In this document: in pieces, positions 1 to 7,173 of the stretch | Layout of the letters: every line of letters begins with the position of its first letter | Numbering within the stretch: the stretch's first letter is position 1 | Origin: Rhodoferax sp. OV413 | GTDB lineage: Bacteria; Pseudomonadota; Gammaproteobacteria; Burkholderiales; Burkholderiaceae_C | NCBI GenBank assembly: GCA_945861195.1 | Contig: CAMATS010000048.1 | Span: forward strand, 1 to 10,727 | Length of the DNA: 10,727 bases | Direction of reading: 5' to 3' | Notes under the pieces: model-generated | The model's input: the letters and a program-made list of their open reading frames with translations, nothing else | Databases searched by the model: none | What the model was told of the DNA's origin: nothing | Position numbers and translations under genes: made by a program

Positions 1-622
1 CCAATTCGCGTTGCAGCCGCTGCATCAGGTTCAGGATCTGGGCCTGGATGGCGACATCGAGCGCCGACACCGGCTCGTCGCACACCACCAGCTCAGGCCT
101 GGCCGCCAGGGCCCGGGCCAGCACGATGCGCTGGCGTTGCCCGCCCGAGAACTGGTGCGGGAACAGTTGCAGTTGCTCGGGGCGCAGACCGGTTTGCATG
201 AACAACTGGCGCGCCAGTTCGGGCCGTGCGGCCGGCTCACCCACGTCCATCAGCTCCAACGCTTCCAGGATCGCATCACCGGCCCTTTTGCGAGGGTTCA
301 GCGAGGCAAAGGGGTCCTGGAACACCATCTGGAAGCGCCGGCGCACCCGGCGTAGGCCTTCGCCTTCCAGACCGCCGATGTCGTCCGTGCCCAGGCGCAT
401 GCTGCCCGAAGTGATGTTCACCAGGCGCATCACGGCCAGCGCTGTGGTGCTTTTGCCCGAACCACTCTCGCCCACGATGCCAAAGGTGCTGCCCTTGGGA
501 ATATCAAAGCTCACGCCGTCAACTGCCTTGACCACCGACTTGCTGCCAAAAAAACTGCTGCCCAGTGGGAAATGCACCTTGAGGTCTCGCACCCGCAACA
601 GTGCCTGGGTGTTGTCGGTCAT
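1..622 (-). CDS. DppF/OppF-type ABC transporter ATPase, C-terminus cut by window edge
   Basis: This is the second ATPase subunit of a peptide-family (DppBCDF/OppBCDF-like) importer; it would power uptake from the cytoplasmic face of the inner membrane. The 207 visible codons contain the whole nucleotide-binding core. Walker A GESGSGKST is at residues 51-59, the Q-loop MVFQDP at 99-104, the ABC signature SGGQRQR at 159-165 and Walker B VVCDEP at 179-184, followed by SALD. The H-loop and the C-terminal oligopeptide-transporter tail lie beyond base 1. The ATG at 622 overlaps the TGA of the upstream ATPase gene in an ATGA arrangement, which fixes the start and suggests translational coupling. Pairing with the preceding DppD-type ATPase is typical of the family, where the two form a heterodimer. 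The substrate cannot be read from an ATPase. Family assignment is firm; the peptide label is only the family name. Confidence 0.93.
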   Translation of the reverse strand, partial: MTDNTQALLRVRDLKVHFPLGSSFFGSKSVVKAVDGVSFDIPKGSTFGIVGESGSGKSTTALAVMRLVNITSGSMRLGTDDIGGLEGEGLRRVRRRFQMVFQDPFASLNPRKRAGDAILEALELMDVGEPAARPELARQLFMQTGLRPEQLQLFPHQFSGGQRQRIVLARALAARPELVVCDEPVSALDVAIQAQILNLMQRLQREL

Positions 623-1629
623 GCGGCAGCTCCTGGCACATGCAGCCAACACAAGACGCGACGGCGCCCACCATCGAGCCGGGTCTCTGGTGGTAGCTGC
701 TCGCGGCAACGCGGCTGCACCTGGCTGCAGCGTTCGGCAAAGGCGCAGCCGCCACGCCGCTCTAGCAGCGAGGGCACGGTACCCGGTATTTCCAACAGGG
801 GCTCGCCAAAGCCGGCGGTGCGCCGCCCGGGCGCGCAGGCGATCAGGCCCTGGGTATAGGGGTGCATGGGTAACTGCAACACCTCGGACGCCGAGCCCTC
901 CTCGACGATGCGGCCCGCGTACATCACCGCCACCCGGTCGGCCATTTCTGCGATGGCACCCATGTCATGCGTGATCAGCAGCACGGCGGTGCCGGTGCGT
1001 TCGCGCAATTCGGCAATCAGGTCAAAGATCTGCGCCTGCACGGTCACATCGAGTGCAGTGGTGGGCTCATCGGCAATCAGCACATCGGGTTTGCAGGCCA
1101 AGGCCATGGCGATCATGACCCGCTGGCGCATGCCGCCAGAGAACTGGTGCGGGTATTCATGCACCCGGCTCTTGGCGGCCGGGATGCCCACCGCCTCCAG
1201 CATCTCTATGGCCCGCGCCAGTGCAGCTTTGCGATCCAGCCCCTGATGCAGGCGTACAGCCTCGCCGATCTGATCACCCACGGTGTAGGCGGGGTTGAGC
1301 GAGGTCATGGGCTCCTGGAAGATCATGGAGATGCGGTTGCCCCGGTGCTGGCGCATCTCGGGCTCGCTGAGCGTCAGAAGGTCACGTCCTTCGAGTGCTA
1401 CACGGCCTGAGGTAATGCGCCCTGGCGGTGTTGGGATCAGCCGCATCATGGCCAGCGCGGTCATGCTCTTGCCGCACCCAGACTCGCCAACCAAGCCCAG
1501 AGTTTCACCCCGGTGCACGCTAAAACTGACATCGTCAAGCACCCGCGCAACCCCAGCCCTAGTCTGAAACTCGACGCCGAGTTGGCTCACTTCCAACAGG
1601 GCAGGGGCGGCTTCTGCGACGGTGCTCAT
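619..1629 (-). CDS. DppD/OppD-type ABC transporter ATPase
   Basis: This is an ATPase of a peptide/opine/nickel-family importer, acting with the DppF-type partner encoded just downstream. Using the ATG at 1629 the protein has 336 residues. Walker A GESGCGKS is at 48-55, Q-loop Gln105 sits in IFQEP, the signature SGGMRQR is at 164-170, Walker B VLIADEP at 183-189 and H-loop His221 in ITHD. The C-terminal oligopeptide-transporter tail carries four cysteines (295, 301, 308, 327) in the C-x5-C-x6-C-x18-C layout of this family, a possible Fe-S site. The frame is open to an ATG at 1683, but that start adds 18 residues unlike family N-termini and overlaps the permease end. Starting at 1629 leaves 19 bases after the permease stop, with AAAGG very close to the ATG, so the ribosome site is imperfect. 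The length is normal for the family. Confidence 0.93.
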   Translation of the reverse strand: MSTVAEAAPALLEVSQLGVEFQTRAGVARVLDDVSFSVHRGETLGLVGESGCGKSMTALAMMRLIPTPPGRITSGRVALEGRDLLTLSEPEMRQHRGNRISMIFQEPMTSLNPAYTVGDQIGEAVRLHQGLDRKAALARAIEMLEAVGIPAAKSRVHEYPHQFSGGMRQRVMIAMALACKPDVLIADEPTTALDVTVQAQIFDLIAELRERTGTAVLLITHDMGAIAEMADRVAVMYAGRIVEEGSASEVLQLPMHPYTQGLIACAPGRRTAGFGEPLLEIPGTVPSLLERRGGCAFAERCSQVQPRCREQLPPETRLDGGRRRVLCWLHVPGAAA

Positions 1630-1648
1630 GCCTTTAGCTTCGTGTTCA

Positions 1649-2521
1649 TCAGCGCAAATGCAGCTTGGGGTTGAGTGCGTCATTCAGGCCGTCGCCCACC
1701 AAGCTGACCGACAACACCGTGAGGAAAATCGCCGCGCCAGGGAAGCTCACTGCCCACCAGCATTCCAGGATGTTGCGCCGGTTGGAGCCGATCATCAGCC
1801 CCCAGCTCATGACGTTGGGGTCTGACAAGCCCAGGAAGCTCAAGCCTGCTTCAAACAGGATGGCCACACCGATGATCAGGGTTGCCGACACGATGAGTGG
1901 CGGCAGCGCATTGGGCAGGATCTCGCGCAGCATCAGGCGCAGGTGGCTGGCCCCCATGGCCCGCGCCGCGCTCACATACTCCAGACCACGAAGGCGCATG
2001 AATTCGGCCCGAGCCAGCCGCGCGGTACCCGTCCAACTGACCATGCCGATGGCGACGATCACCACAACCATCGAGGGCTGGAACAGGGTCACCAGCACCA
2101 TGGCGAACAGCAGCGCCGGCAGCACCTGGAACAGCTCGGTCAAGCGCGACAGCAGGCTGTCGACCCAGCCCCCAAAGTAACCCGCCAAAGAACCGACTGT
2201 GACGCCAATCGACACCGTGATGAAGGCCGCAGCCAGCCCAACCATCACCGTGGCGCGGCCACCAACCAACATGCCGGCCAGGAGGTCGCGGCCCAGGTAG
2301 TCGGTACCCAGCCACAAGCTGCGGTCTGTGAAGGGCTCGGTAAACGGCGCGCCCATGATGTCGAAGGGCTTCACGCCATACAGGTCTGGCCCCAGCAGCA
2401 TGACCAGCGCGATACAGACCAGCAGCAGCAAGCCCAGCAGGGCGGCCTTGTTGCGACTGAATACGCGCCAGGCTTCCCGTACGGGGGACAGCACTTTGAC
2501 AGTAGGTGTCTTCGTGCTCAT
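1649..2521 (-). CDS. DppC/OppC-type ABC transporter permease
   Basis: This is the second inner-membrane permease of the peptide-family importer. The 290-residue protein begins MSTKTPT. It has a first membrane segment around residues 26-44, then the family hallmark LGTDYLGRDLLAG at 71-83. Further hydrophobic segments lie near 91-113, 131-147, 150-163, 208-228 and 258-276. The cytoplasmic EAA loop that docks onto the ATPases is at about 181-204 (EYVSAARAMGASHLR onward). The open frame extends upstream to about 2794, but that region is the antisense-like shadow of the DppB gene. The ATG at 2521 overlaps the TGA of the DppB-type gene by four bases (ATGA), which decides the start. The protein ends with NPKLHLR, close to the usual DppC terminus. 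Family confidence is high; substrate is unknown. Confidence 0.94.
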   Translation of the reverse strand: MSTKTPTVKVLSPVREAWRVFSRNKAALLGLLLLVCIALVMLLGPDLYGVKPFDIMGAPFTEPFTDRSLWLGTDYLGRDLLAGMLVGGRATVMVGLAAAFITVSIGVTVGSLAGYFGGWVDSLLSRLTELFQVLPALLFAMVLVTLFQPSMVVVIVAIGMVSWTGTARLARAEFMRLRGLEYVSAARAMGASHLRLMLREILPNALPPLIVSATLIIGVAILFEAGLSFLGLSDPNVMSWGLMIGSNRRNILECWWAVSFPGAAIFLTVLSVSLVGDGLNDALNPKLHLR

Positions 2522-3495
2522 TTGCCGCGCAGCCGCGGGTCGATCCAGCGGTAGCTCAGGTCGGTTACAAGGTTGGCTGCAATGACCAACATGGAAGAAA
2601 ACGTCAGCACGCCCAGCAGGGTGGGGTAGTCGCGCCCCAAAATGGCGTCGAGCGCCAGCGTGCCCAGGCCGGGCCAGCTGAACACGGTCTCGACCAGCAC
2701 CGCACCTGAGATCAGGTTGCCAAACTGCAGCCCCGCGATCGTCACAACCGGCATCAAGGCATTGCGCAGCGCATGCTTGAAGGTCACCACCCACTCGCTC
2801 AGGCCCTTGGCACGCGCGGTACGGATGTAGTCCGAGCCCAGCACTTCAAGCATGCTCGCACGTGCGAGCCGGCTGTATTGCGCGAGGTAGATGATGGTCA
2901 GTGTGAGGGCCGGCAACACCAGGTGATGCAGCACATCGACCACCGCGCTCCAGCCACCCACACCAAACTGCCGCACGTCCCGCATGCCAGCAATAGGCAT
3001 GATGGGCCAGACCTTGCCAAACAAGATGACCAGCAGGATGCCGGTCCAGAACACGGGCATGGCATAGCCGACCAGCGACAGTATGGTGACCGCGCCGCTG
3101 GCAAAGCTGTCTGGCCGGCGTGAAGCGAAGACACCCAGCAAGGTGCCCACCACAATCGCAAAGACCAGTGCGGTGAGCACCAGCAGGATGGTCGGGCCGA
3201 TGCGATCCAGGATCAGGCCTGAGACCGGTCGGCTGTAGGTGTAAGACTGCCCGAGGTCACCCTGCAGGCTCTTGCCGATGTAGGTGACGAACTGAACCGG
3301 CAGCGGCTTGTCCAGCCCGTAGGCCTTCTTGATGCTGGCCATCACGGCTTCGTCACCGCCGCCCATTTCACCCGCAATCACACTGGCCGGGTCGCCCGGC
3401 GCGGCGTGGATCAGCATGAAGTTGATGGCCAGTACGGCGACCAGCAAACCACCGGCCCAGGCCAGCCGGCGCAACAAGGCGATCAGCAGACGCAT
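2518..3495 (-). CDS. DppB/OppB-type ABC transporter permease
   Basis: This is the first inner-membrane permease of the peptide-family importer and pairs with the DppC-type protein. It has 325 residues, normal for the family. A membrane anchor at about 10-30 runs into the typical HAAPGDP motif (30-36). It is followed by a periplasmic stretch with the family pattern YGLDKPLPVQF (59-69) and QGDLGQSY (78-85). Further membrane segments lie at about 101-124, 135-160, 190-206, 247-270 and 295-313. The EAA coupling loop is at about 223-246 (YIRTARAKGLSEW, then HALRNALMPV). The C-terminus DPRLRGK is also typical. The ATG at 3495 lies 14 bases after the stop of the solute-binding protein gene, so the two are surely co-transcribed. 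No strong Shine-Dalgarno is visible before it. Confidence 0.95.
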   Translation of the reverse strand: MRLLIALLRRLAWAGGLLVAVLAINFMLIHAAPGDPASVIAGEMGGGDEAVMASIKKAYGLDKPLPVQFVTYIGKSLQGDLGQSYTYSRPVSGLILDRIGPTILLVLTALVFAIVVGTLLGVFASRRPDSFASGAVTILSLVGYAMPVFWTGILLVILFGKVWPIMPIAGMRDVRQFGVGGWSAVVDVLHHLVLPALTLTIIYLAQYSRLARASMLEVLGSDYIRTARAKGLSEWVVTFKHALRNALMPVVTIAGLQFGNLISGAVLVETVFSWPGLGTLALDAILGRDYPTLLGVLTFSSMLVIAANLVTDLSYRWIDPRLRGK

Positions 3496-3509
3496 GAAGG
3501 GTGCGGGGG

Positions 3510-5099
3510 TCAGGCCTTCATCGTGGTTTCAGTGATGCCGTCAGTCTGACCCCAGATGCCGCCCGGCGGGTTGACAACCTTGGCCCCATAGGCTTCGTAA
3601 AAGGTCTGCTCGTAAAGGAACGCTACCGGGCAGTCGTCGACCACCGTCTTCTGCACCTGCTTGTAGAGCTCTTTGCGCTTGGCCAGGTTCATCTCCTGGC
3701 CTGCAGCGGCCAGCCATTCGTCAACCTTGGGGTTGGTGTAGCTCTGGGTGTTGGACCAGATCACGCCGGGCTTGATGTTGGAACTCAGCCAGGTGCGGTG
3801 CACGCCGATGACCGGGTCGCCCCAGTTCCAGACCGAATCCAGACTCATCTCGAACTGCAACGACGATACGCGCCGCGCCCAAGACGGGAAGTCGGGCGAC
3901 AGTCGAAGGTTGACTTCAATGCCTACCTTGGCCAGCGAGGGTTTGAGATATTCCTGAACATTTTTGGCGTCCGAATTGCCCGGGATGGCGTCCAGATCCA
4001 GCGTCAGCCGAACGCCGTTGGCGCCAGGCTTGAGACCCGCCTCATCGAGCAGCTTGGCGGCCTTGGCCAGGTTGAGTTCGTACTTTTCGACATCGTTGGT
4101 GTAGTACGGGCTGCCAGCGGCCAGTGGGCCGGTAGCACGGGAGTTGATACCACCCAGGATGGTGTTGAGGATGTATTGTTTGTCTACCGCAAAATTAATC
4201 GCTTGGCGCACGCGCTTGTCGGCCAGCTTGGGGTTTTTGGTGTTGAAGGCCAGCCAGATCAGTGGCCCGATGGCCGGGGCGGCACCCTTGACGACAAAAA
4301 CGCCTGGTGTCTTACGTACCCGATCCAACTCGCGCGGATCGCTCACTGATTGGGCGTCGATCTCACCGCGCTCAAAGGCCAGCAGCATACTGCTCGAGTC
4401 TTTGAACAAGCGCACGATGAAGCGCTCGAGCTTGGGCTGGTCCTTGACGAAGAAGCGGTCAAAGCGCTCCATGATGATGTGCTCGCCTGGCTTGAACTCG
4501 ATCAGTTTGAACGGGCCGGAGCCCACCGGGTTGCCGTTGCGCGGGTGGATTTTCACATCAGTGCCATCGCCAAAAATATGTTTCGGGATGATGGGGGTGA
4601 GCGAGGTCGACAGCGCCAGCAGCACGGCGGGGTGCGGCTCGGAGAGGCGTATCACGGCCGTTCGGGCGTCGCTGATGGTGACCGCGTTAACCGGCCCGTA
4701 CATGGTCTTGAACGGGTGGTTGTCGCGGATGGTCTCGATGGAGAACTTGACGTCTTCCGCCGTGATGGGTTTGCCGTCGTGGAACACGGCGTCCTTGCGC
4801 AGCACCAGCGACACGCTGCGGTTGTCTGGCGACAGGGTCCAGCTCTCAGCCAGGTAGGGCTGCGGTTTCCAGTTCTTGTCCATGCGGATCAGCGAGGCAA
4901 ACAGCTGGGCTGCCGGCATCATGGTGGCAATACCGCTTTGCACTGCCGAGTTCAGGTGGCGTGGCGTCTGCGTACTGCCGATCACCAGCACGCCACCCTT
5001 GGCGGCCTGGGCGGCAACCTCCAACGGAATGCCAAAAATGCTGCCGGCTGTCAGGGCGGCGCCCGCTTGCAAAAGGTGTCTACGGTCAATCGTGCTCAT
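3510..5099 (-). CDS. Peptide/nickel-family ABC transporter solute-binding protein (SBP_bac_5), Tat-type signal
   Basis: This is the periplasmic binding protein that gives the DppBCDF-like importer its specificity. The 529 residues match the usual length of the family. The N-terminus has a twin arginine (Arg6-Arg7 in IDRRHLL), then a hydrophobic stretch and small residues up to about residue 33. This looks like a Tat signal peptide with cleavage near VAAQA. The family fingerprint FHDGKPITAEDVKFS is at 106-120, preceded by PYLAESWTLSPDNRS (81-95) and followed by NPVGSGPFKL and the RQAINFAVDK motif. A good GAGGAG ribosome site precedes the ATG at 5099. The family also carries opines, nickel chelates, polyamines, glutathione and other amines, so a peptide substrate is not implied. 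The flavin oxidase upstream hints at an amino or amine ligand. Family is firm; ligand is unknown. Confidence 0.94.
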   Translation of the reverse strand: MSTIDRRHLLQAGAALTAGSIFGIPLEVAAQAAKGGVLVIGSTQTPRHLNSAVQSGIATMMPAAQLFASLIRMDKNWKPQPYLAESWTLSPDNRSVSLVLRKDAVFHDGKPITAEDVKFSIETIRDNHPFKTMYGPVNAVTISDARTAVIRLSEPHPAVLLALSTSLTPIIPKHIFGDGTDVKIHPRNGNPVGSGPFKLIEFKPGEHIIMERFDRFFVKDQPKLERFIVRLFKDSSSMLLAFERGEIDAQSVSDPRELDRVRKTPGVFVVKGAAPAIGPLIWLAFNTKNPKLADKRVRQAINFAVDKQYILNTILGGINSRATGPLAAGSPYYTNDVEKYELNLAKAAKLLDEAGLKPGANGVRLTLDLDAIPGNSDAKNVQEYLKPSLAKVGIEVNLRLSPDFPSWARRVSSLQFEMSLDSVWNWGDPVIGVHRTWLSSNIKPGVIWSNTQSYTNPKVDEWLAAAGQEMNLAKRKELYKQVQKTVVDDCPVAFLYEQTFYEAYGAKVVNPPGGIWGQTDGITETTMKA

Positions 5100-5105
5100 G
5101 GTTTG

Positions 5106-5111
5106 CTCCTC
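5106..5111 (-). promoter_or_regulatory. Strong Shine-Dalgarno for the solute-binding protein gene
   Basis: On the minus strand GAGGAG stands six bases before the ATG at 5099. It is the best ribosome site in the minus-strand run. This fits the need for much more binding protein than membrane subunits. Confidence 0.8.
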
Positions 5112-5113
5112 AT

Positions 5114-5142
5114 AGTAAAAATACGAAAATAAACGGGTCCAA
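5114..5142 (-). promoter_or_regulatory. Possible sigma70-like promoter before the solute-binding protein gene
   Basis: On the minus strand TTGGAC (5142-5137) and TTTACT (5119-5114) are 17 bases apart and lie in the most AT-rich patch of the window, just ahead of the binding-protein gene. The hexamers match the consensus only partly (about 3/6 and 4/6). It could give the transporter its own transcript apart from the oxidoreductase genes. This is a weak call from sequence alone. Confidence 0.3.
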
Positions 5143-5166
5143 CGATTACCAGCTCATAAGCAAATG

Positions 5167-5179
5167 GCCGCGCTGCGGC
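5167..5179 (-). other. Small GC hairpin between oxidoreductase and binding-protein genes
   Basis: GCCGC, a three-base loop and GCGGC form a perfect five-base-pair stem, starting 24 bases after the oxidoreductase stop. There is no U-run after it on the minus strand (CATTTGC follows), so it is not a convincing intrinsic terminator. It could stabilise the upstream message or mark a processing point between the enzyme genes and the transporter genes. Confidence 0.35.
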
Positions 5180-5202
5180 AGGTTTGCCATGCTTTATTTG
5201 AA

Positions 5203-6642
5203 TTATTTCTCATCCCTCAACCAGTACCATTTGTACAGAAAATACTGGCCAAAGCGCCGGAAGGGCGCGAACGCCTCAGACCGCACCACGCCAAACAGAT
5301 TGGGGTATTCCAGAGGTGAGCTGTAGATGGGCAACTGAAACACCTCGTCGCCACCATCCTTGCCAGCCACACGTTCGGCCAGCCGTTTGCCGGCCCAGGT
5401 AGAAAACGACACACCATTGCCACCGTAGCCCACCGCATGCCACACCGTCTGGGCTGGGTCGGGCCGGCTGATGCGCGGCATCATGTCGTGGCTCACATCC
5501 ACCCAGCCCCACCAGGAGTAGTCAATCTGGATGCCGGCTAAGGGGGGGAACTTGCGCGCGATGGCGTCTGTCAACAGTTTCAGGTGCACCGGGTCTTGCG
5601 CGTCGGCCCCGGTGATGGAACTGCGGCTACCCAACTGCAGGCGGTTATCTTTGAGAAGCCGGTAGTAAAAGCGCAGCGTACGGGTGTCGGTGAGGAACGT
5701 GTGCGACTTGAAGTTCGTTGCTTCCAGTTCGGCTTGCGTGAGGGGCCGCGTGACCACCGAATTTGACAGGATGGGCAGCAGCTTGTTCTTGAGCATGGGG
5801 TTGAGTCCCTGCCCGGTGTAGCCGCCGGTGCAAACCGCCACCCGCTTGGCCCGCACCACGCCGCCCGGGGTGCGCAGGTGGTGCACGCCGTTAACCGTGG
5901 TCCAGCCTTGCACTGGGCTGGCCGTGTGGACCTTCACGCCCAATGCGCGAGCCTTGCGCATCAGCCCAAAGGTGAATTTGAGCGGGTGAACGCCCACGCC
6001 TTCAGCTTCCAGCATGGCGCCTGCGGTGTCCCGCTCGTCGCAGTAGTCGCGGCGCACCTCTTCGGCGCTCAATATGCGAGTCTTATAGCCAAAAGTTTCA
6101 TTGCGCACGCGGTGCTCGTTGCGCAGGTAGGCCATTTTCTCGGGCCGGTGTGCCAGGTAGAGGTGGCCGCCGTCGGTGGCATCGCAGTCGATCTCCTCGG
6201 TCAGTGCCTTGAAGTTCTCGAAACCGGTGCGAATCTCTCGGTCGAGCTTCTTAGCTACGTCCAGCCCCCAGCGCTCGATCCACTGCGAGCGGGTGAGCCG
6301 GCCGCTAGCATTTTGGCCCTGACCGCCGCTGCGGCTGGAGCAGCCCCATGCGGTCTGGTTGGCTTCCAGCACCAAGGCCTGAATGCCATGCTCTTGTGCC
6401 AGGTACAGCGCGGTCGACATGCCGGTTGAGCCTGACCCGATAACCACCACGTCAGCATCCATGTCTGCCGAGACCGGGCCGTCGTCTGCCGGGGGGGTAC
6501 CAGCACTGGCTACCCAATAGGTCGGCGCGTAGGCCCGCCCCGCGCCTGGGTTCGGCGAGACCAGCGGGTCGTAATGCGGGTCATAGCGTCGGTCTGTAGA
6601 TGGCGCGCCACTGGTGAATTGCATTGTTTGCGTCATGCTCAT
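5203..6642 (-). CDS. FAD-dependent oxidoreductase of the DAO family (PuuB-like amine/amino-acid oxidase)
   Basis: This is a flavoenzyme of the D-amino-acid oxidase/glycine oxidase superfamily, which oxidises C-N bonds of amino acids, sarcosine-type compounds or amines such as gamma-glutamylputrescine. The 479 residues start with about 60 residues rich in Pro, Tyr and Asp. A Rossmann dinucleotide site then begins at DVVVIGSGSTG (64-74; Gly69, Gly71, Gly74), with ribose-binding Glu93 in VLEAN. The conserved CSSRSGGQ block is at 101-108 and the C-terminal flavin motif GYGGNGVSFSTWAGK at 405-419. The tail YFLYKWYWLRDE is typical of PuuB-like members. There is no signal peptide, so it should be cytoplasmic. 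The ATG at 6642 is preceded by AGGTAGG and lies 12 bases after the NTF2-fold gene; Met3 (6636) is an alternative start. It likely acts on what the downstream importer brings in. The exact substrate cannot be told. Confidence 0.88.
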   Translation of the reverse strand: MSMTQTMQFTSGAPSTDRRYDPHYDPLVSPNPGAGRAYAPTYWVASAGTPPADDGPVSADMDADVVVIGSGSTGMSTALYLAQEHGIQALVLEANQTAWGCSSRSGGQGQNASGRLTRSQWIERWGLDVAKKLDREIRTGFENFKALTEEIDCDATDGGHLYLAHRPEKMAYLRNEHRVRNETFGYKTRILSAEEVRRDYCDERDTAGAMLEAEGVGVHPLKFTFGLMRKARALGVKVHTASPVQGWTTVNGVHHLRTPGGVVRAKRVAVCTGGYTGQGLNPMLKNKLLPILSNSVVTRPLTQAELEATNFKSHTFLTDTRTLRFYYRLLKDNRLQLGSRSSITGADAQDPVHLKLLTDAIARKFPPLAGIQIDYSWWGWVDVSHDMMPRISRPDPAQTVWHAVGYGGNGVSFSTWAGKRLAERVAGKDGGDEVFQLPIYSSPLEYPNLFGVVRSEAFAPFRRFGQYFLYKWYWLRDEK

Positions 6643-6654
6643 GCGCCTACCTGC

Positions 6655-7056
6655 TTATTGAGCAGCGGGCAGATTGGGGCGTGCCTTGCGGAAGGCATTT
6701 TTGACGGAAATCTTGCCGTCGCGAAAGGTGAAGATGTCGACGCCATCGGTCTCGACCCGGCTGCCATCGGCTGCGGTACCCGTGAAGGTCCATTGCGACA
6801 CGCCGAAATCGCCTTGCACAAAGTGCTGGCCATTGCGCCATTGGGCGTCGGGCAAGGTTGCCCATGCCCCGGCGAAGGCTTTGCGTACGGCCTCAGTGCC
6901 AGCATGGCGGGCACCGCAGGCGTCTGGGCCGCCCGCGGTCATGAACACGCAGTCATCGCTCATGAAGGACATCAAGGCATCGACATCGTGGCGGTTCCAG
7001 GCCTCGCTGAAAGCGGCGAGGGTGGCTGTGGTGACTGGCGGGTTGGCTTGGGGCAT
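6655..7056 (-). CDS. Small SnoaL-like / NTF2-fold protein
   Basis: This is a 133-residue single-domain protein of the SnoaL/NTF2 superfamily (cone-shaped fold; members include isomerases, dehydratases and proteins with no known reaction). Visible family features are the N-terminal helix pattern FSEAWNRHDVDALMSFM (16-32), then DDCVF (34-38) and GARHAGTEAVRKAF (48-61). The late strands carry HFVQGDFGVSQWTFTGT (78-94) and DGVDIFTFRDGKI (104-116). No signal peptide or membrane segment is present. It is the first gene of the minus-strand run, 12 bases ahead of the flavin oxidase and divergent from the MocR regulator, so it is probably the promoter-proximal gene of the regulated unit. Its Shine-Dalgarno is weak. 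It may process or bind an oxidation product or substrate of the flavoenzyme, but no catalytic residue can be assigned with confidence. Confidence 0.88.
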   Translation of the reverse strand: MPQANPPVTTATLAAFSEAWNRHDVDALMSFMSDDCVFMTAGGPDACGARHAGTEAVRKAFAGAWATLPDAQWRNGQHFVQGDFGVSQWTFTGTAADGSRVETDGVDIFTFRDGKISVKNAFRKARPNLPAAQ

Positions 7057-7102
7057 GGTGAACTCTGATTGGGTTTTTCAAGCTGGCAGGATAGGCGGCT
7101 TA

Positions 7103-7133
7103 GGCCGAATCTGATAGAGCCAGATGGCCGGAT
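7103..7133. promoter_or_regulatory. Candidate operator: GGCCGRAT direct repeat in the divergent gap
   Basis: GGCCGAAT (7103-7110) and GGCCGGAT (7126-7133) repeat in the same orientation, 23 bases start to start, about two helical turns. They lie between the MocR-type gene and the divergent NTF2/oxidoreductase run. An overlapping inverted pair CGAATC (7106-7111) / GATTCG (7131-7136) and a short palindrome CGGC-TTAG-GCCG (7096-7107) occupy the same stretch. MocR-type regulators are known to bind paired direct or inverted half-sites near divergent promoters, so this is the best candidate for self- and target-regulation. It is inferred from pattern only. Confidence 0.4.
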
Positions 7134-7158
7134 TCGAACAAGCCAGCGCCCCTGCTTT

Positions 7159-7164
7159 TATACT
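7159..7164 (+). promoter_or_regulatory. Probable -10 element of the MocR-type regulator gene
   Basis: TATACT (five of six to TATAAT) ends nine bases before the ATG at 7174. Transcription would begin at about 7171, giving a leader of only a few bases. No good -35 hexamer is visible at 16-18 bases; TTCGAA at 7133-7138 is 20 bases away. This fits a regulator-assisted promoter and a leaderless or near-leaderless message, as no Shine-Dalgarno precedes the ATG. Confidence 0.5.
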
Positions 7165-7173
7165 GACCCGGTC

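Noticed and set aside
48..974. Long plus-strand open frame antisense to the two ATPase genes
   Set aside because: It mirrors GC-rich coding DNA on the other strand. Its translation is low complexity with no domain, while the minus strand gives perfect ABC motifs here.
2522..2794. N-terminal extension of the DppC-type permease
   Set aside because: The extra residues are out-of-frame reading of the DppB gene. The ATG at 2521 with the ATGA overlap gives a normal family N-terminus.
3501..5132. Two long plus-strand open frames opposite the solute-binding protein gene
   Set aside because: They are antisense shadows of an intact SBP_bac_5 gene, have no recognisable domain and have no ribosome site.
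5167..5179. Intrinsic terminator after the oxidoreductase gene
   Set aside because: The hairpin stem is only five base pairs and no U-run follows, so it was recorded as a hairpin and not as a terminator.
7069..7173. Earlier start for the MocR-type regulator
   Set aside because: The 35 extra residues are not typical, and the region contains the probable -10 element and candidate operator.
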